DNA of 64,000 bases from Defluviimonas sp. SAOS-178_SWC. GTDB lineage: Bacteria; Pseudomonadota; Alphaproteobacteria; Rhodobacterales; Rhodobacteraceae. The notes under the pieces are model-generated. The model made no database searches. It was given only the letters and a program-made list of their open reading frames with translations, and was not told where the DNA came from. The DNA is taken from NCBI RefSeq assembly GCF_039830135.1, contig NZ_CP156081.1, positions 3,644,001-3,708,000 of the forward strand, written 5' to 3'. This document shows, piece after piece, positions 52,319 through 61,037 of the stretch (within the stretch, counting starts at the first letter, position 1; each line of letters starts with the position of its first letter). The translations under genes were made by a program, and so were the position numbers.

Positions 52319-53107
52319 CTAGCGCGCGTGTCGCGAAGGGGCGAGGCTCAGCACGAAAATCCCGGCAGATGCAGCGACGATCGACGGCCCCGCCGGCGTA
52401 TCGAGGCGGAGCGACAGCCAGAGCCCGGCCAGGACCGCGGCGGCGCCAAGTGCCACGGCCCAGGCCGCCATCGCCTCCGGCGTCCGCGACAAAGCCCGCG
52501 CGCTGGCCGCCGGGATGATCAGCATCGCCGCGATGAGAAGCGCACCGACGATCTTGATCGAGACCGCGACGACGAGCGCCAGGGCGAGGGTGAGGACGAG
52601 TTTCTCGCGCCGCGGGTCGATGCCCGCCGCCTGCGCCAGTTCCTCGTTCACGGTCGCGGTCAGGAGGGCGTTCCAGCGCCACACCATAAGCGCGAGGACA
52701 AGCGCGGACCCACCCCAGACCCAGACGAGATCACTGGCACTCACCGTCAGGACATCGCCGAAGAGGTAGGCGGAGAGGTCCGACCGAACACCCGGCAGGA
52801 ACGACACCGCGACAAGGCCGAAGGCGAGCGCTGAATGGGCCAGCACACCGAGCGCGGTGTCGGCCGCCCTGCCGCGGCCGCTGAGCCCGGTCACGGCGAG
52901 CGCCATCGCCAGTGCGACGATTGCGGTCCCGGCCGCCACCGGCAGGTCCGTCGCCAGCGCCAACGCCACGCCAAGGATCGCCGCATGCGAGGTCGCATCG
53001 CCCATATAGGCCATCCGCCGCCAGACGACGAAGGCGCCGAGGGGGCCGGCGGCCAGCATCAGGCCGATCCCGGCCAGGGCGGCGCGGATGAGGAAATCGT
53101 CAGGCAT
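52319..53107 (-). CDS. znuB: Zinc ABC transporter permease
   Basis: This is a 262-residue inner-membrane permease of the ABC-3 family with about eight helices. MAYMGDATSHAAILG near the N-terminus is the conserved family block (the SHA...LG motif). It forms the channel for zinc delivered by ZnuA. ATG 53107 overlaps the end of znuC by eight bases, so the pair is translationally coupled. Confidence 0.92.
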   Translation of the reverse strand: MPDDFLIRAALAGIGLMLAAGPLGAFVVWRRMAYMGDATSHAAILGVALALATDLPVAAGTAIVALAMALAVTGLSGRGRAADTALGVLAHSALAFGLVAVSFLPGVRSDLSAYLFGDVLTVSASDLVWVWGGSALVLALMVWRWNALLTATVNEELAQAAGIDPRREKLVLTLALALVVAVSIKIVGALLIAAMLIIPAASARALSRTPEAMAAWAVALGAAAVLAGLWLSLRLDTPAGPSIVAASAGIFVLSLAPSRHAR

Positions 53108-53858
53108 TCTCGGCCTCGGCCTTGTGATCGTGGTGGTGGCCATCGCCCGGATCGTGCGCATGGTCGTGTTCGTGCCGGTAGAGCGCCAGCGCCCCGCCGG
53201 TGCCGAAGCCGAAAAGCGCGCGGTATTCCGGCGCCGCCGATACGACCTGCGGCGCACCTTCACAGCAGACATGGCCGTTGAGGCAAATGACGCGGTCAGA
53301 GGCGCTCATCACGACATGGAGGTCGTGACTGACCATCAGGACCGCCACCCCGGTCTCCTGCCGCACCTCCTCCAGCAGCTTGTAGAAGCCCGCGACCCCC
53401 GGCTGATCGAGTCCTTGCGTCGGTTCGTCGAGGATCAGGATCTCCGGCCGCGCCAGAAGCGCCCGCGCGAGGAGAACGCGCTGCAACTGTCCGCCGGACA
53501 GCGCCGACATCTGCCGTGCTTCGAGTCCCGGCACACCCGTGCGCTCAAGCGCCCTCGCGGCCTCCGCCATCGGAATCAGCCGTGGCAGAGAGAGGAACCG
53601 CGCGACCGTCATCGGCAAGGCCGGATCAATGTGAAGCCGCTGCGGCACGTATCCGACACCGAGGCCGACGCGCCGCGTCACCGTGCCCTCGGCCGCCCGT
53701 TCGAGCCCGATCAGCGCCCGGATCAGCGTCGATTTCCCCGACCCGTTCGGGCCGACGATGGTCACGATCTCGCCCGCGCGGATCGCGAAATCGACCGCAC
53801 TCAGCACCGTCTGGATTCCGTGGCGGACCGTCAGTCCACGCGCTTCGATGAGCGTCAC
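53100..53858 (-). CDS. znuC: Zinc ABC transporter ATPase
   Basis: This 252-residue ATPase has Walker A GPNGSGKST (about 36-44), signature LSGGQLQR, Walker B LILDEPTQGLD and switch His in VSHDLHV. The C-terminus ends in a His/Asp-rich tail (HEHDHAHD...HHHDH), a common zinc-sensing or zinc-binding feature of ZnuC. The start overlaps the zur stop by four bases, giving a zur-znuC-znuB operon. Confidence 0.94.
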   Translation of the reverse strand: MTLIEARGLTVRHGIQTVLSAVDFAIRAGEIVTIVGPNGSGKSTLIRALIGLERAAEGTVTRRVGLGVGYVPQRLHIDPALPMTVARFLSLPRLIPMAEAARALERTGVPGLEARQMSALSGGQLQRVLLARALLARPEILILDEPTQGLDQPGVAGFYKLLEEVRQETGVAVLMVSHDLHVVMSASDRVICLNGHVCCEGAPQVVSAAPEYRALFGFGTGGALALYRHEHDHAHDPGDGHHHDHKAEAENA

Positions 53859-54358
53859 GATGCGGCCTCCGCGCAGGCGGGGCAGAGGCCCAGCGCCTCG
53901 ACGTTCATGCGTTCGACCGAAAAGCCGATCTGCGCCGCCGCGGCCTCCATCGCGCCGCGCACGGCGTCGGCCGGCGCCTCCGCCACCGCGTCACAGGCGC
54001 GGCAGATGAAAAAGGCGGGCGAGTGCGTCTCGCCGGGATGCATGCAGGCGGCAAAGGCATTGAGCCGGCGGATACGATGGGCGAAGCCCTGATCGACAAG
54101 GAAATCGAGCGCCCGGTAGGCGACCGGCGGCTGGTTCCCGAACCCAGCCTCCGCCAGCTTCTCCAGCACTTCATAGGCGCCGAGCGCCCGATGCGACTCG
54201 AGAAGGATCTCCAGCGCACGGCGGCGGACGGGCGTCAGCCGCGCACCTGTCTTTGCGCTCAACTCCTCGGCCCGCGCCAAGACATCGCCGGTGCAGTGCG
54301 CGTGATCATGCGTGGCGAAAGCGAGCGCCGGATCGGAATGCTTCTGTTCGGTCGTCAT
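53855..54358 (-). CDS. zur: Zinc uptake regulator (Fur family)
   Basis: This 167-residue Fur-family repressor binds DNA when loaded with zinc. It has an N-terminal winged-helix (about 30-95, with LTPVRRRALEILLES), then metal-binding residues including two Cys-x-x-Cys pairs (CRAC, CPAC) for the structural zinc. It heads the znuCB operon, and a strong Zur box lies between it and the divergent znuA, so both sides should be repressed by zinc-loaded Zur, including its own gene. Confidence 0.94.
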   Translation of the reverse strand: MTTEQKHSDPALAFATHDHAHCTGDVLARAEELSAKTGARLTPVRRRALEILLESHRALGAYEVLEKLAEAGFGNQPPVAYRALDFLVDQGFAHRIRRLNAFAACMHPGETHSPAFFICRACDAVAEAPADAVRGAMEAAAAQIGFSVERMNVEALGLCPACAEAAS

Positions 54359-54374
54359 GATGGGCTCTAGCCGC

Positions 54375-54403
54375 TTGACATGTTATGCTATAACATACGA
54401 TAT
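54375..54403 (+). promoter_or_regulatory. znuA promoter with overlapping Zur box
   Basis: A Zur box, ATGTTAT-N3-ATAACAT (54380-54396), has perfect seven-base arms. It overlaps the spacer between a perfect TTGACA -35 (54375-54380) and a TACGAT/CGATAT -10 region (54396-54403). A bound repressor would block the znuA promoter and probably the divergent zur promoter too. Confidence 0.85.
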
Positions 54404-54438
54404 CGCATTCCAACCCGCAATCCCCGAAGGAATCCAAG

Positions 54439-55371
54439 ATGCGACGCCCGTTATCGCTTGCAGCGACCCTCACCGTTCTGGCGCTCCCGGCGTGGTCGGA
54501 GGTCCCCGACGTCGTGACCGACATTCCAGTCGTCCACTCTCTTGTTTCGGCCGTTCTGGGCGATCTCGGCAATCCGATGCTGCTGCTCGACAAGGGTGCG
54601 GATGCCCATGATTTCCAGCTTCGGCCGTCGCAGGTCCGGGCGCTGAACGGGGCCGATCTCGTCATCTGGGTCGGGCCGGGCATGACCCCGTGGCTCGACC
54701 GCGCCATTGCCGGGGCGGACGGGCCGATATCGGTCGTGCTTCTCGACGTGCCGCGCACGACGCTGCGGCAGAACGCCGAGGCCGAGATGCATGCGGCCGC
54801 TGCGGATACCGGCACTGAGGAAGAAAGCGATCATGAGCACGAGCATGGCGGGTTGGACCCGCATGCCTGGCTCGATCCCGACAATGCGGCGCTCTGGATC
54901 GGGAGAATCGCCGACGCGCTGGCGGACCTCGATCCCGGCAACGCGGTCGCATACCGCGCCAACGCCTCGTTGGCCCAGGCGCGGATCGAGACGCTCGACC
55001 GCGCGCTGGGTGAACGGCTGGCCCCGGCGAAAGGGGCCGGGTTGATGGTCGCCCATGACGCTTACGGCTATTTCGCCGACCATTACGGGCTGACTATCGT
55101 GGCCAGCCTCGCCTCCGGCGACGCCGCCAGCCCCGGCGCGGCACATTTGACCGATCTGCGGGCGGCGCTCGACAGCGGCGCGGTCGCCTGCATCTTCCCC
55201 GAAGCCGCGCACGATCCCGCCCCCGTCGAGGCGCTTGCCGAGGGCGCGCCGGTCCGGATTGGGAAGTCGCTTGACCCCGAAGGCCGGGCGATGGAGCCGG
55301 GACCAAACCTCTATCCCGATCTCATGACAGCGATGGCCGACACCATCGCCGACTGCGTCGCGGGGGATTGA
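54439..55371 (+). CDS. znuA: Zinc ABC transporter substrate-binding protein
   Basis: This is a 310-residue periplasmic zinc receptor (cluster A-I). A signal peptide covers about 1-20 (ending PAWSE). The conserved His of GADAHDF, a His-rich flexible loop (DHEHEHGG, about 131-138), DPHAWLDP, and the later VAHDAYGYF supply zinc ligands. It is transcribed divergently from zur-znuCB with the Zur box between them. Confidence 0.95.
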   Translation: MRRPLSLAATLTVLALPAWSEVPDVVTDIPVVHSLVSAVLGDLGNPMLLLDKGADAHDFQLRPSQVRALNGADLVIWVGPGMTPWLDRAIAGADGPISVVLLDVPRTTLRQNAEAEMHAAAADTGTEEESDHEHEHGGLDPHAWLDPDNAALWIGRIADALADLDPGNAVAYRANASLAQARIETLDRALGERLAPAKGAGLMVAHDAYGYFADHYGLTIVASLASGDAASPGAAHLTDLRAALDSGAVACIFPEAAHDPAPVEALAEGAPVRIGKSLDPEGRAMEPGPNLYPDLMTAMADTIADCVAGD

Positions 55372-55457
55372 CCGGCGTCGATGCCCGGGCCACCAAGGGA
55401 TGAGCGCGGACGCGAAGAGATGATGCCGGCCCGCCAGACCAGCCTTCAGGGCCACAG

Positions 55458-56456
55458 ATGAGCGCCAATATCCGCGATTTCGGCATCACGCAGGCGGGCG
55501 AACGGGTCGAGGCAATCGACCTCACGGGCAGCGGTCTTCGCACCACGATCCTGACCCTCGGCGCGACGGTTCAGGATCTGCGCCTTGAGGGGGCCGACTG
55601 GCCGCTGGTTCTCGGGGCCGATACCCCTGACGCCTATCAGGGGCCGCTCCTCTATGCCGGGGCGATCGTCGGGCCGGTCGCGAACCGGATCGCCGGCGCC
55701 TCGGCCACAATTGCCGGGAAGCGGTATGAATTCGAAGCAAATGAGGGCGGGCGGACGACGCTCCATTCGGGCGCGACCGGGCTTCATGCGCGCCTCTGGC
55801 AGATCGAAAGTGCGACGGCGAACGAAGCGACGCTTTGCATCGACCTTGCCGATGGCGACGGCGGCTTTCCCGGCAACCGCAGCGTCACCGCATGTTTCCG
55901 GCTGATCGAACCCGGCGACCTTGTCATCGAGCTCAGGGCCACCACCGACGCGCCTAGCCCGATCAACCTCGCCCATCACGGCTACTGGACGCTCGACGGC
56001 ACACCTGACACGCGCCGACACCGGCTGCGGGTCGCCGCCGACCACTACCTACCCGTCGATGCGGAGCTGATCCCGACCGGAGAGGCCCGTCCCGTCGCCG
56101 GCACCGAATTCGACCTGCGTCACGGGCGGCTTCTGACCGATGCGCCGCCGCTCGATCACAATTTCTGCCTCGCAATGTCCCGGCGCGACCTGACGGAGGT
56201 GGCGGACCTTTTCGGTGCGTCCGGCATCAGGCTCCGGCTCGCGACGACCGAGCCCGGGCTTCATGTCTATGATGGGCGGCATTTCACCCCCGGCCCCGGC
56301 CGGCGCGGCCTGAACCCGCATGCCGGGATCGCACTTGAAGCCCAGGGCTGGCCGGACGCGCCGAACCACCCCGGTTTTCCGACGGTTACACTCGCCCCCG
56401 GCGAGATCTACCGCCAGATCACGCGATTCCGGATCGACCGGCCCGACAAGCCTTGA
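55458..56456 (+). CDS. galM: Aldose 1-epimerase
   Basis: The protein interconverts alpha and beta anomers of aldoses such as galactose or glucose. This 332-residue beta-sandwich protein carries VGPVANRIAGA near 76, LAHHGYWTLDG with the catalytic His (about 173), LDHNFCL, and a Glu near the C-terminus in ALEAQGWPDAPN. Its start lies 86 bases after znuA and it may be read from the same direction, though no functional link is evident. Confidence 0.92.
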   Translation: MSANIRDFGITQAGERVEAIDLTGSGLRTTILTLGATVQDLRLEGADWPLVLGADTPDAYQGPLLYAGAIVGPVANRIAGASATIAGKRYEFEANEGGRTTLHSGATGLHARLWQIESATANEATLCIDLADGDGGFPGNRSVTACFRLIEPGDLVIELRATTDAPSPINLAHHGYWTLDGTPDTRRHRLRVAADHYLPVDAELIPTGEARPVAGTEFDLRHGRLLTDAPPLDHNFCLAMSRRDLTEVADLFGASGIRLRLATTEPGLHVYDGRHFTPGPGRRGLNPHAGIALEAQGWPDAPNHPGFPTVTLAPGEIYRQITRFRIDRPDKP

Positions 56457-56515
56457 CCGGGCTGCGGTTTTCGGCACCCTGAGGGCATTCGGATTTTGCA
56501 GAACTGAAGAAATCC

Positions 56516-57028
56516 ATGCCGCAGCCGCCTGCCTTTCCCGACATCGTGGCCGAGATCGGAAGCCTCTTCGGTCTGTCGCGCCCCGCGGGTCAGTGCTTTG
56601 CCGCGATCTGGCGGGCGGCCCAGCCGCCCTGCGCCGACGACCTGACCGGGCTTCTCGGTCTGTCGCGGTCCAACGTCTCGACAGCGTTGAAAGAGCTGCG
56701 CGACTGGGGGCTCATCACCCGTGCACGGGCGCCCGGGGATCGCAAGGACTACTTCACCGCTCCGCCCGATCCCTGGGATGCCGTTCGCGCCGTGCTTTCC
56801 GCGCGCCAAAGACGTAGCGTCGCACCTATCCTGGACCGCCTGATCGCCGCCGAGGCGGAAACCGGCGACGTGCGGACCGCAGCGCTTCACGCGGTGCTCA
56901 GCACGATTTCGGCACGGATGGACGCGCTCGCCGTCCTTGATGCCGACGCGCTCGCGCGGGCTTTCGCCCCCGGATCGGAGGAGAAGCCGGAAACCGCCAA
57001 GAAGAAGAAAAAGAAACGCAAGTCCTGA
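56516..57028 (+). CDS. GbsR/MarR-type winged-helix regulator
   Basis: This 170-residue transcriptional regulator has a winged helix-turn-helix at about 32-75 (ADDLTGLLGLSRSNVSTALKELRDWGLI), typical of GbsR/MarR proteins. The C-terminus ends in a strongly basic tail, AKKKKKKRKS, which may add non-specific DNA affinity. It is 60 bases after galM. Target genes are unknown. It converges on trcR with 33 bases between. Confidence 0.82.
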   Translation: MPQPPAFPDIVAEIGSLFGLSRPAGQCFAAIWRAAQPPCADDLTGLLGLSRSNVSTALKELRDWGLITRARAPGDRKDYFTAPPDPWDAVRAVLSARQRRSVAPILDRLIAAEAETGDVRTAALHAVLSTISARMDALAVLDADALARAFAPGSEEKPETAKKKKKKRKS

Positions 57029-57061
57029 CGCGCCGACCGTGCAGCCGGAGCGTCGGGCACC

Positions 57062-57814
57062 TTACCTTTCGTCGTCGTCCTCGTCGTCGTCATCGTTCGG
57101 CAGGTTGAAGAAGCTGTCCGCATCCGAATAGTCGGCCGGGTTCTTCTCCTCTTCCTCCGATCGCGACAGCGAGAAATTCTCGAGCCCGGCGATCGACGAC
57201 GGCATCTTCGGCTCCGACGACATCCCGAGCGATTGCTCCGTCGAGACCAGCTTGCGGCGCTCATCATCGGACATCACCGCGCCGTCCGCGGCCCGCTTCT
57301 TCGCAGCCTTCTGCACGGCGGCGTCCAGTTCGGACTGCCGGCAGAGGCCGAGCGCGACCGGGTCGATCGGCGTGATGTTCGAGATGTTCCAATGGGTCCG
57401 GTCGCGGATCGAGGCGATCGTGGGCTTGGTCGTGCCGACGAGCTTGCCAATCTGCGAATCCGCGAGCTCCGGGTGGAATTTCACCAGCCACAGGATCGCC
57501 GCCGGACGGTCCTGCCGCTTCGACAGAGGCGTATAGCGCGGCCCCCGGCGCTTTTCCTCGCCGAGTGAGGCCGGGTTGAACTTCAGCTTCAGCTTGTAGA
57601 GCGGATCCTTCTCACCCTTCTCGATCTCGCTCGGCTCGAGCTGGCTGTTGGCGATCGGGTCGAAGCCCTTCACCCCCGCCGCGACGTCACCGTCGGCGAT
57701 GCCCTGCACCTCGAGCTCGTGCATGCCGCAGAAATCCGCGATCTGCTTGAAACTGAGCGTCGTGTTGTCCACAAGCCAAACGGCAGTGGCCTTGGCCATA
57801 AGCGGTTTCGTCAT
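57062..57814 (-). CDS. trcR: Cell-cycle transcriptional regulator TrcR (DUF1013)
   Basis: This 250-residue protein of the DUF1013 family, known as TrcR in alphaproteobacteria, has the family features: AVWLVDNTTLSFKQIADFCGMHELEVQ at the start (a helix-turn-helix-like block), GPRYTPLSKRQDRPAAI, and SQIGKLVGTTKPTIASIRDRTHWN (second helix-turn-helix). The C-terminus is extremely acidic (NDDDDEDDDE). Related proteins influence CtrA-linked cell-cycle transcription. The gene is conserved and usually chromosomal core. Confidence 0.88.
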   Translation of the reverse strand: MTKPLMAKATAVWLVDNTTLSFKQIADFCGMHELEVQGIADGDVAAGVKGFDPIANSQLEPSEIEKGEKDPLYKLKLKFNPASLGEEKRRGPRYTPLSKRQDRPAAILWLVKFHPELADSQIGKLVGTTKPTIASIRDRTHWNISNITPIDPVALGLCRQSELDAAVQKAAKKRAADGAVMSDDERRKLVSTEQSLGMSSEPKMPSSIAGLENFSLSRSEEEEKNPADYSDADSFFNLPNDDDDEDDDER

Positions 57815-57939
57815 GCGGCTTCTCCTTTACAAATCTCTCCCGCGCCGGGAAAACGGCCGCGACCCTTCGGCCGCCATTCCTCGTTTTCAGGGAAGTTCGC
57901 GGGCTATATAGTCGTTTCGACGACCGGAGAAAAGAGAAA

Positions 57940-58569
57940 ATGCGCTGGCTCCTCGCCCTCGCCCTGAGCGCCCTGCCAGCCTTTGCCGAGGGCGAGCGCG
58001 CTGGCGAATTCGACTATTACATCCTGTCGCTTTCCTGGTCGCCGACATTCTGCGCGCTGACCGGGGATGCGCGGGGCGAGGATCAGTGCGATCCCCGGCA
58101 CGAGTTCAGCTTCACCCTGCACGGACTCTGGCCGCAATACGAGTTCGGCTGGCCAAGTTACTGCCGGACGGGAGCGCGCGATCCCTCCCGCGCCGAAACG
58201 GGGGCGATGGCGGACATTATGGGGTCATCGGGGCTGGCCTGGTACGAATGGAAGAAGCACGGGCGCTGTTCCGGCCTTGCGGCCGGCGACTATTTCGCCG
58301 CGTCCCGGCAGGCCTATGAGAAGGTGACGATTCCAGAGGTTCTTGCGAGCCTGCGGAAGGACGTGACGCTTCCCGTCCACGTCGTCGAGGAGGCCTTTGT
58401 CGAGGCCAATTCCGGCCTCGACGACACGATGATCACCGTCACCTGCGAGGCCGGCCGCATCCAGGAAGCGCGGATCTGCCTGACCCGCGACCTCCGGTTC
58501 CGGCCCTGCGGCCTTGACGCTGCCCGCGATTGCCGGATGCGGGACGCTCTTATGGAAGCGGTGCGGTAG
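57940..58569 (+). CDS. Ribonuclease T2 family protein
   Basis: This is a 209-residue secreted ribonuclease with a signal peptide (about 1-16, ending PAFA). Both conserved active-site segments are intact: CAS I FTLHGLWPQ with His61, and CAS II WYEWKKHGRC with Glu103, Lys106 and His107. Eight or more cysteines suggest disulphides in the periplasm. Such enzymes degrade RNA to 2',3'-cyclic nucleotides, which would complement the two nucleoside phosphorylases in the window. Confidence 0.93.
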   Translation: MRWLLALALSALPAFAEGERAGEFDYYILSLSWSPTFCALTGDARGEDQCDPRHEFSFTLHGLWPQYEFGWPSYCRTGARDPSRAETGAMADIMGSSGLAWYEWKKHGRCSGLAAGDYFAASRQAYEKVTIPEVLASLRKDVTLPVHVVEEAFVEANSGLDDTMITVTCEAGRIQEARICLTRDLRFRPCGLDAARDCRMRDALMEAVR

Positions 58570-58950
58570 GGCCGCCGAACGGCCAGTCCTGGCATCCTCC
58601 TGGTCAGTGGTGCGCGAGGGGCTGGACCGCCCGGCCAGTTCACCCCGTCGACCTGGCTGAGGAACCGCGCCTGATCCCTCATCTCGACGCCGAGATTGGC
58701 GGTCACTCCCCTCGCCCGCATCGTCGCCGGCGACGCGCCCAAGACCATCGCCGACGGGCCGCCGGTGCCCGTGAAGGACGTCACTTGCCATTTCGTGTCG
58801 AACAAGTCGCCGACATCATCACGACTGCCGGGAGGCATCCGCAACCAGGAACCATGATACTGTATCGGGTACAATTTATGGCATTCCAACCCGTTGCACC
58901 CGGATCGGCGCCGTGATCTGACGGAAAGCCGATCAGGTATGGAGGCCCCG
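58570..58950. other. 381-base region without a supported gene
   Basis: No reading frame here has both a credible start with ribosome site and a recognisable product. A minus-strand frame at about 58640-58800 reads like protein (LFDTKWQVTSFTGTGGPSA and on) but runs antisense through RNase T2 with no good start or stop, so it may be a gene remnant or chance. The 3' third (58855-58885) is AT-rich and holds a possible promoter for the GAPDH gene. Confidence 0.4.
58870..58875 (+). promoter_or_regulatory. Possible -10 box of the GAPDH-like gene
   Basis: TACAAT lies 76 bases before the start codon in the only AT-rich patch of the region. No good -35 is visible. Confidence 0.3.
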
Positions 58951-59937
58951 ATGACGGTGCGCATCGCGCTCAATGGGTTCGGCCGCATCGGCCGCTCGGT
59001 CCTGCGGGCCGCCTTGACCGATCCAACCCATGCCGATCTGGAGGTCGTCGCGGTCAACGATATCGCCAGGCCGGAAATGGCCGCCTATCTCTTCGAATAC
59101 GACAGCACCTTCGGGCCGTGGAAAGGCGAGGTCCGGCTGGAGGACGGCGCTCTCATCGTCAATGGCCGCAGCATCCGGCTGACCGGCGCCCGCGATCTTT
59201 CCACGCTCGATCTATCGGGCATCGACATCGTGATGGAATGCACCGGGCTTGGCGGCGAGAGGTCGTTCGCCGAGGCGGGGCTGCGCGCGGGGGCCCGCCG
59301 GGTTCTGGTTTCCGGCCCCTCGGCGACGGCGGATTTCACGCTGGTGCTCGGCGCAAACGACGAGATGCTGGCAGCGGAGTACCGGATTGTCTCCAACGCG
59401 TCCTGCACAACCAACGCGCTGGCGCCCCTCGCCCGGCTGATCGACCGGAAATGGGGGGTGGAAACCGGGTGGATGACGACGATCCATTGTTATACCGGCA
59501 GCCAGCCCACCGTCGATGCGCCCGGCGCCGACTTCGCCCGAAGCCGCGCGGCGGCCTTGTCGATGGTGCCGACCACGACATCGGCGCAGCGACTCCTGGA
59601 CGTGGTGCTGCCCGACCTCGCCGGCCGGATCGAGGGCGCGGCGGTCCGGGTGCCGGTGGCCTCGGTCTCGGCAGTCGATCTCTCGGTGATGACGCGCGAT
59701 AAGCCGGGGCGGGAGGCGGTGAACGACGCGCTGAGAGCAACTGACGGCGTGATCGGCTGGACCGAAAAACCGCTCGTTTCCTCCGATCTCCGGGCGCGGC
59801 CGGAGAGCATCGTCATGGCGCTGCCAGAAACGCATGTGACCAGGGGCGGGCTGATCCGCGTCTTCGGTTGGTATGACAACGAATGGGGATTTTCGAACCG
59901 GATGCTGGATGCGGCGCGGCTGATGGCCCGGCACTGA
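58951..59937 (+). CDS. Divergent glyceraldehyde-3-phosphate dehydrogenase-like protein
   Basis: This 328-residue member of the GAPDH family has NGFGRIGRSVLRA (8-20) for NAD binding, the catalytic Cys152 in NASCTTNALAP, His179 in TTIHCYTG, and the closing WYDNEWGFSNR. Some loops differ from housekeeping GAPDH: VSGPSATADF replaces the usual SAPxK stretch and VPTTTSAQ replaces IPTSTGAA. So it may be a secondary isozyme or act on another phosphorylated aldehyde. GGAGG lies five bases before ATG 58951. Confidence 0.85.
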   Translation: MTVRIALNGFGRIGRSVLRAALTDPTHADLEVVAVNDIARPEMAAYLFEYDSTFGPWKGEVRLEDGALIVNGRSIRLTGARDLSTLDLSGIDIVMECTGLGGERSFAEAGLRAGARRVLVSGPSATADFTLVLGANDEMLAAEYRIVSNASCTTNALAPLARLIDRKWGVETGWMTTIHCYTGSQPTVDAPGADFARSRAAALSMVPTTTSAQRLLDVVLPDLAGRIEGAAVRVPVASVSAVDLSVMTRDKPGREAVNDALRATDGVIGWTEKPLVSSDLRARPESIVMALPETHVTRGGLIRVFGWYDNEWGFSNRMLDAARLMARH

Positions 59938-60011
59938 GCCTGCGTTTTTCGAGGCATTCCGGCAGCAAATCTGCCAAAATCCGGCCGATAGAATCCGGAT
60001 TGGAAGAAAAG

Positions 60012-60914
60012 ATGGATCGTCTCGCCTCCGATCGCATGTTCATCGCCGTGATGGAGACCGGCAGCTTCACCGCCGCCGCCGGGCGGCTCGGCACAAGCTC
60101 GGGCCAGGCCTCGAAGCTCGTCTCGCGGCTTGAGGCCGAACTCGGCGTTCGCCTTCTCAACCGCACGACGCGAGCGGTTTCGGCGACGGAAGTCGGGCAG
60201 GCCTATTTCGAGCAGATCCGCACCCTGATCGAGGATTACGACACGCTGGATCAAAGCGTGCTTGATGCCGCCCGCGCGCCGCGCGGGCGGGTGCGGCTGA
60301 CCGCGCCGCTGACCTTCGGCGCCGTGGAACTGGTTCCCGCACTCACCACCTTTGCCTCCGCCTATCCCGAGATCTCGCTTGATGTCAGCTTCTCCGACCG
60401 GATCGTGAACCTCGTCGACGAGGGCTTCGACGCGGCGGTGCGGATCGGGCGGCCCCGCGACACGACGCTGATCGCGCGGAAGCTTTCCGAGATGCGGTTG
60501 GTTCTCGTCGCCTCCGACGGTTATCTCGGGCGGCGTGGTGTCCCGGACTGCCCCGAGCACCTCACGGAGCATGACTGCATCATCGACACGAATTTCCGGG
60601 ATCCGGGCCACTGGCCCTTCCGCCGCGACGGCAGGTTGCTGACCGTGCCCGTGCATGGGCGGCTCAGCTTTTCGAACGCCGAAGCCTGCCTGAAAGCGGC
60701 AGAGGCAGGGCTCGGCTTCGGCTATGTACCGGACGTCATCGCGGTCGAAAGCCTTGGCGCCGGCCGGGTGCGCGCCGTCCTTGGCGACTACTCCGACGAG
60801 CCGCTCGGCGTCTTCGCGCTCTATCCACCCGGGCGGCACCTTGCGGCGAAAGTGCGGGTTCTCGTCGATCACCTTGCCCGCCATTTCCGCGACCGTGGCG
60901 GTCGGCACGCGTAA
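60012..60914 (+). CDS. LysR-family transcriptional regulator
   Basis: This 300-residue regulator has an N-terminal helix-turn-helix (about 3-62, with METGSFTAAAGRLGTSSGQASKLVSRLE in family register) and a substrate-binding C-terminal domain. It is of the large DsdC/PecT-like LysR group common next to oxidoreductase or DoxX genes. It starts 74 bases after the GAPDH-like gene. The DoxX gene follows in the same direction with an inverted repeat between, a likely target. Confidence 0.88.
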   Translation: MDRLASDRMFIAVMETGSFTAAAGRLGTSSGQASKLVSRLEAELGVRLLNRTTRAVSATEVGQAYFEQIRTLIEDYDTLDQSVLDAARAPRGRVRLTAPLTFGAVELVPALTTFASAYPEISLDVSFSDRIVNLVDEGFDAAVRIGRPRDTTLIARKLSEMRLVLVASDGYLGRRGVPDCPEHLTEHDCIIDTNFRDPGHWPFRRDGRLLTVPVHGRLSFSNAEACLKAAEAGLGFGYVPDVIAVESLGAGRVRAVLGDYSDEPLGVFALYPPGRHLAAKVRVLVDHLARHFRDRGGRHA

Positions 60915-60920
60915 CAAGGG

Positions 60921-60943
60921 ATTTCTTCCGAAACGGATGAAAT
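60921..60943. promoter_or_regulatory. Inverted repeat upstream of doxX-like gene
   Basis: ATTTCTTCCG and CGGATGAAAT match as inverted ten-base arms at nine positions, around AAA. The repeat begins seven bases after the LysR stop and 95 bases before the DoxX start, so it may be an operator for that LysR. Confidence 0.45.
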
Positions 60944-61037
60944 TATCTTCCCTTAAACCAGATTATCATTCTCACGGAAGCAAGTCATGTTCCGCCCATC
61001 GGCCGCAGCGGCCACGCGAACAGGAACGGAGACGACG

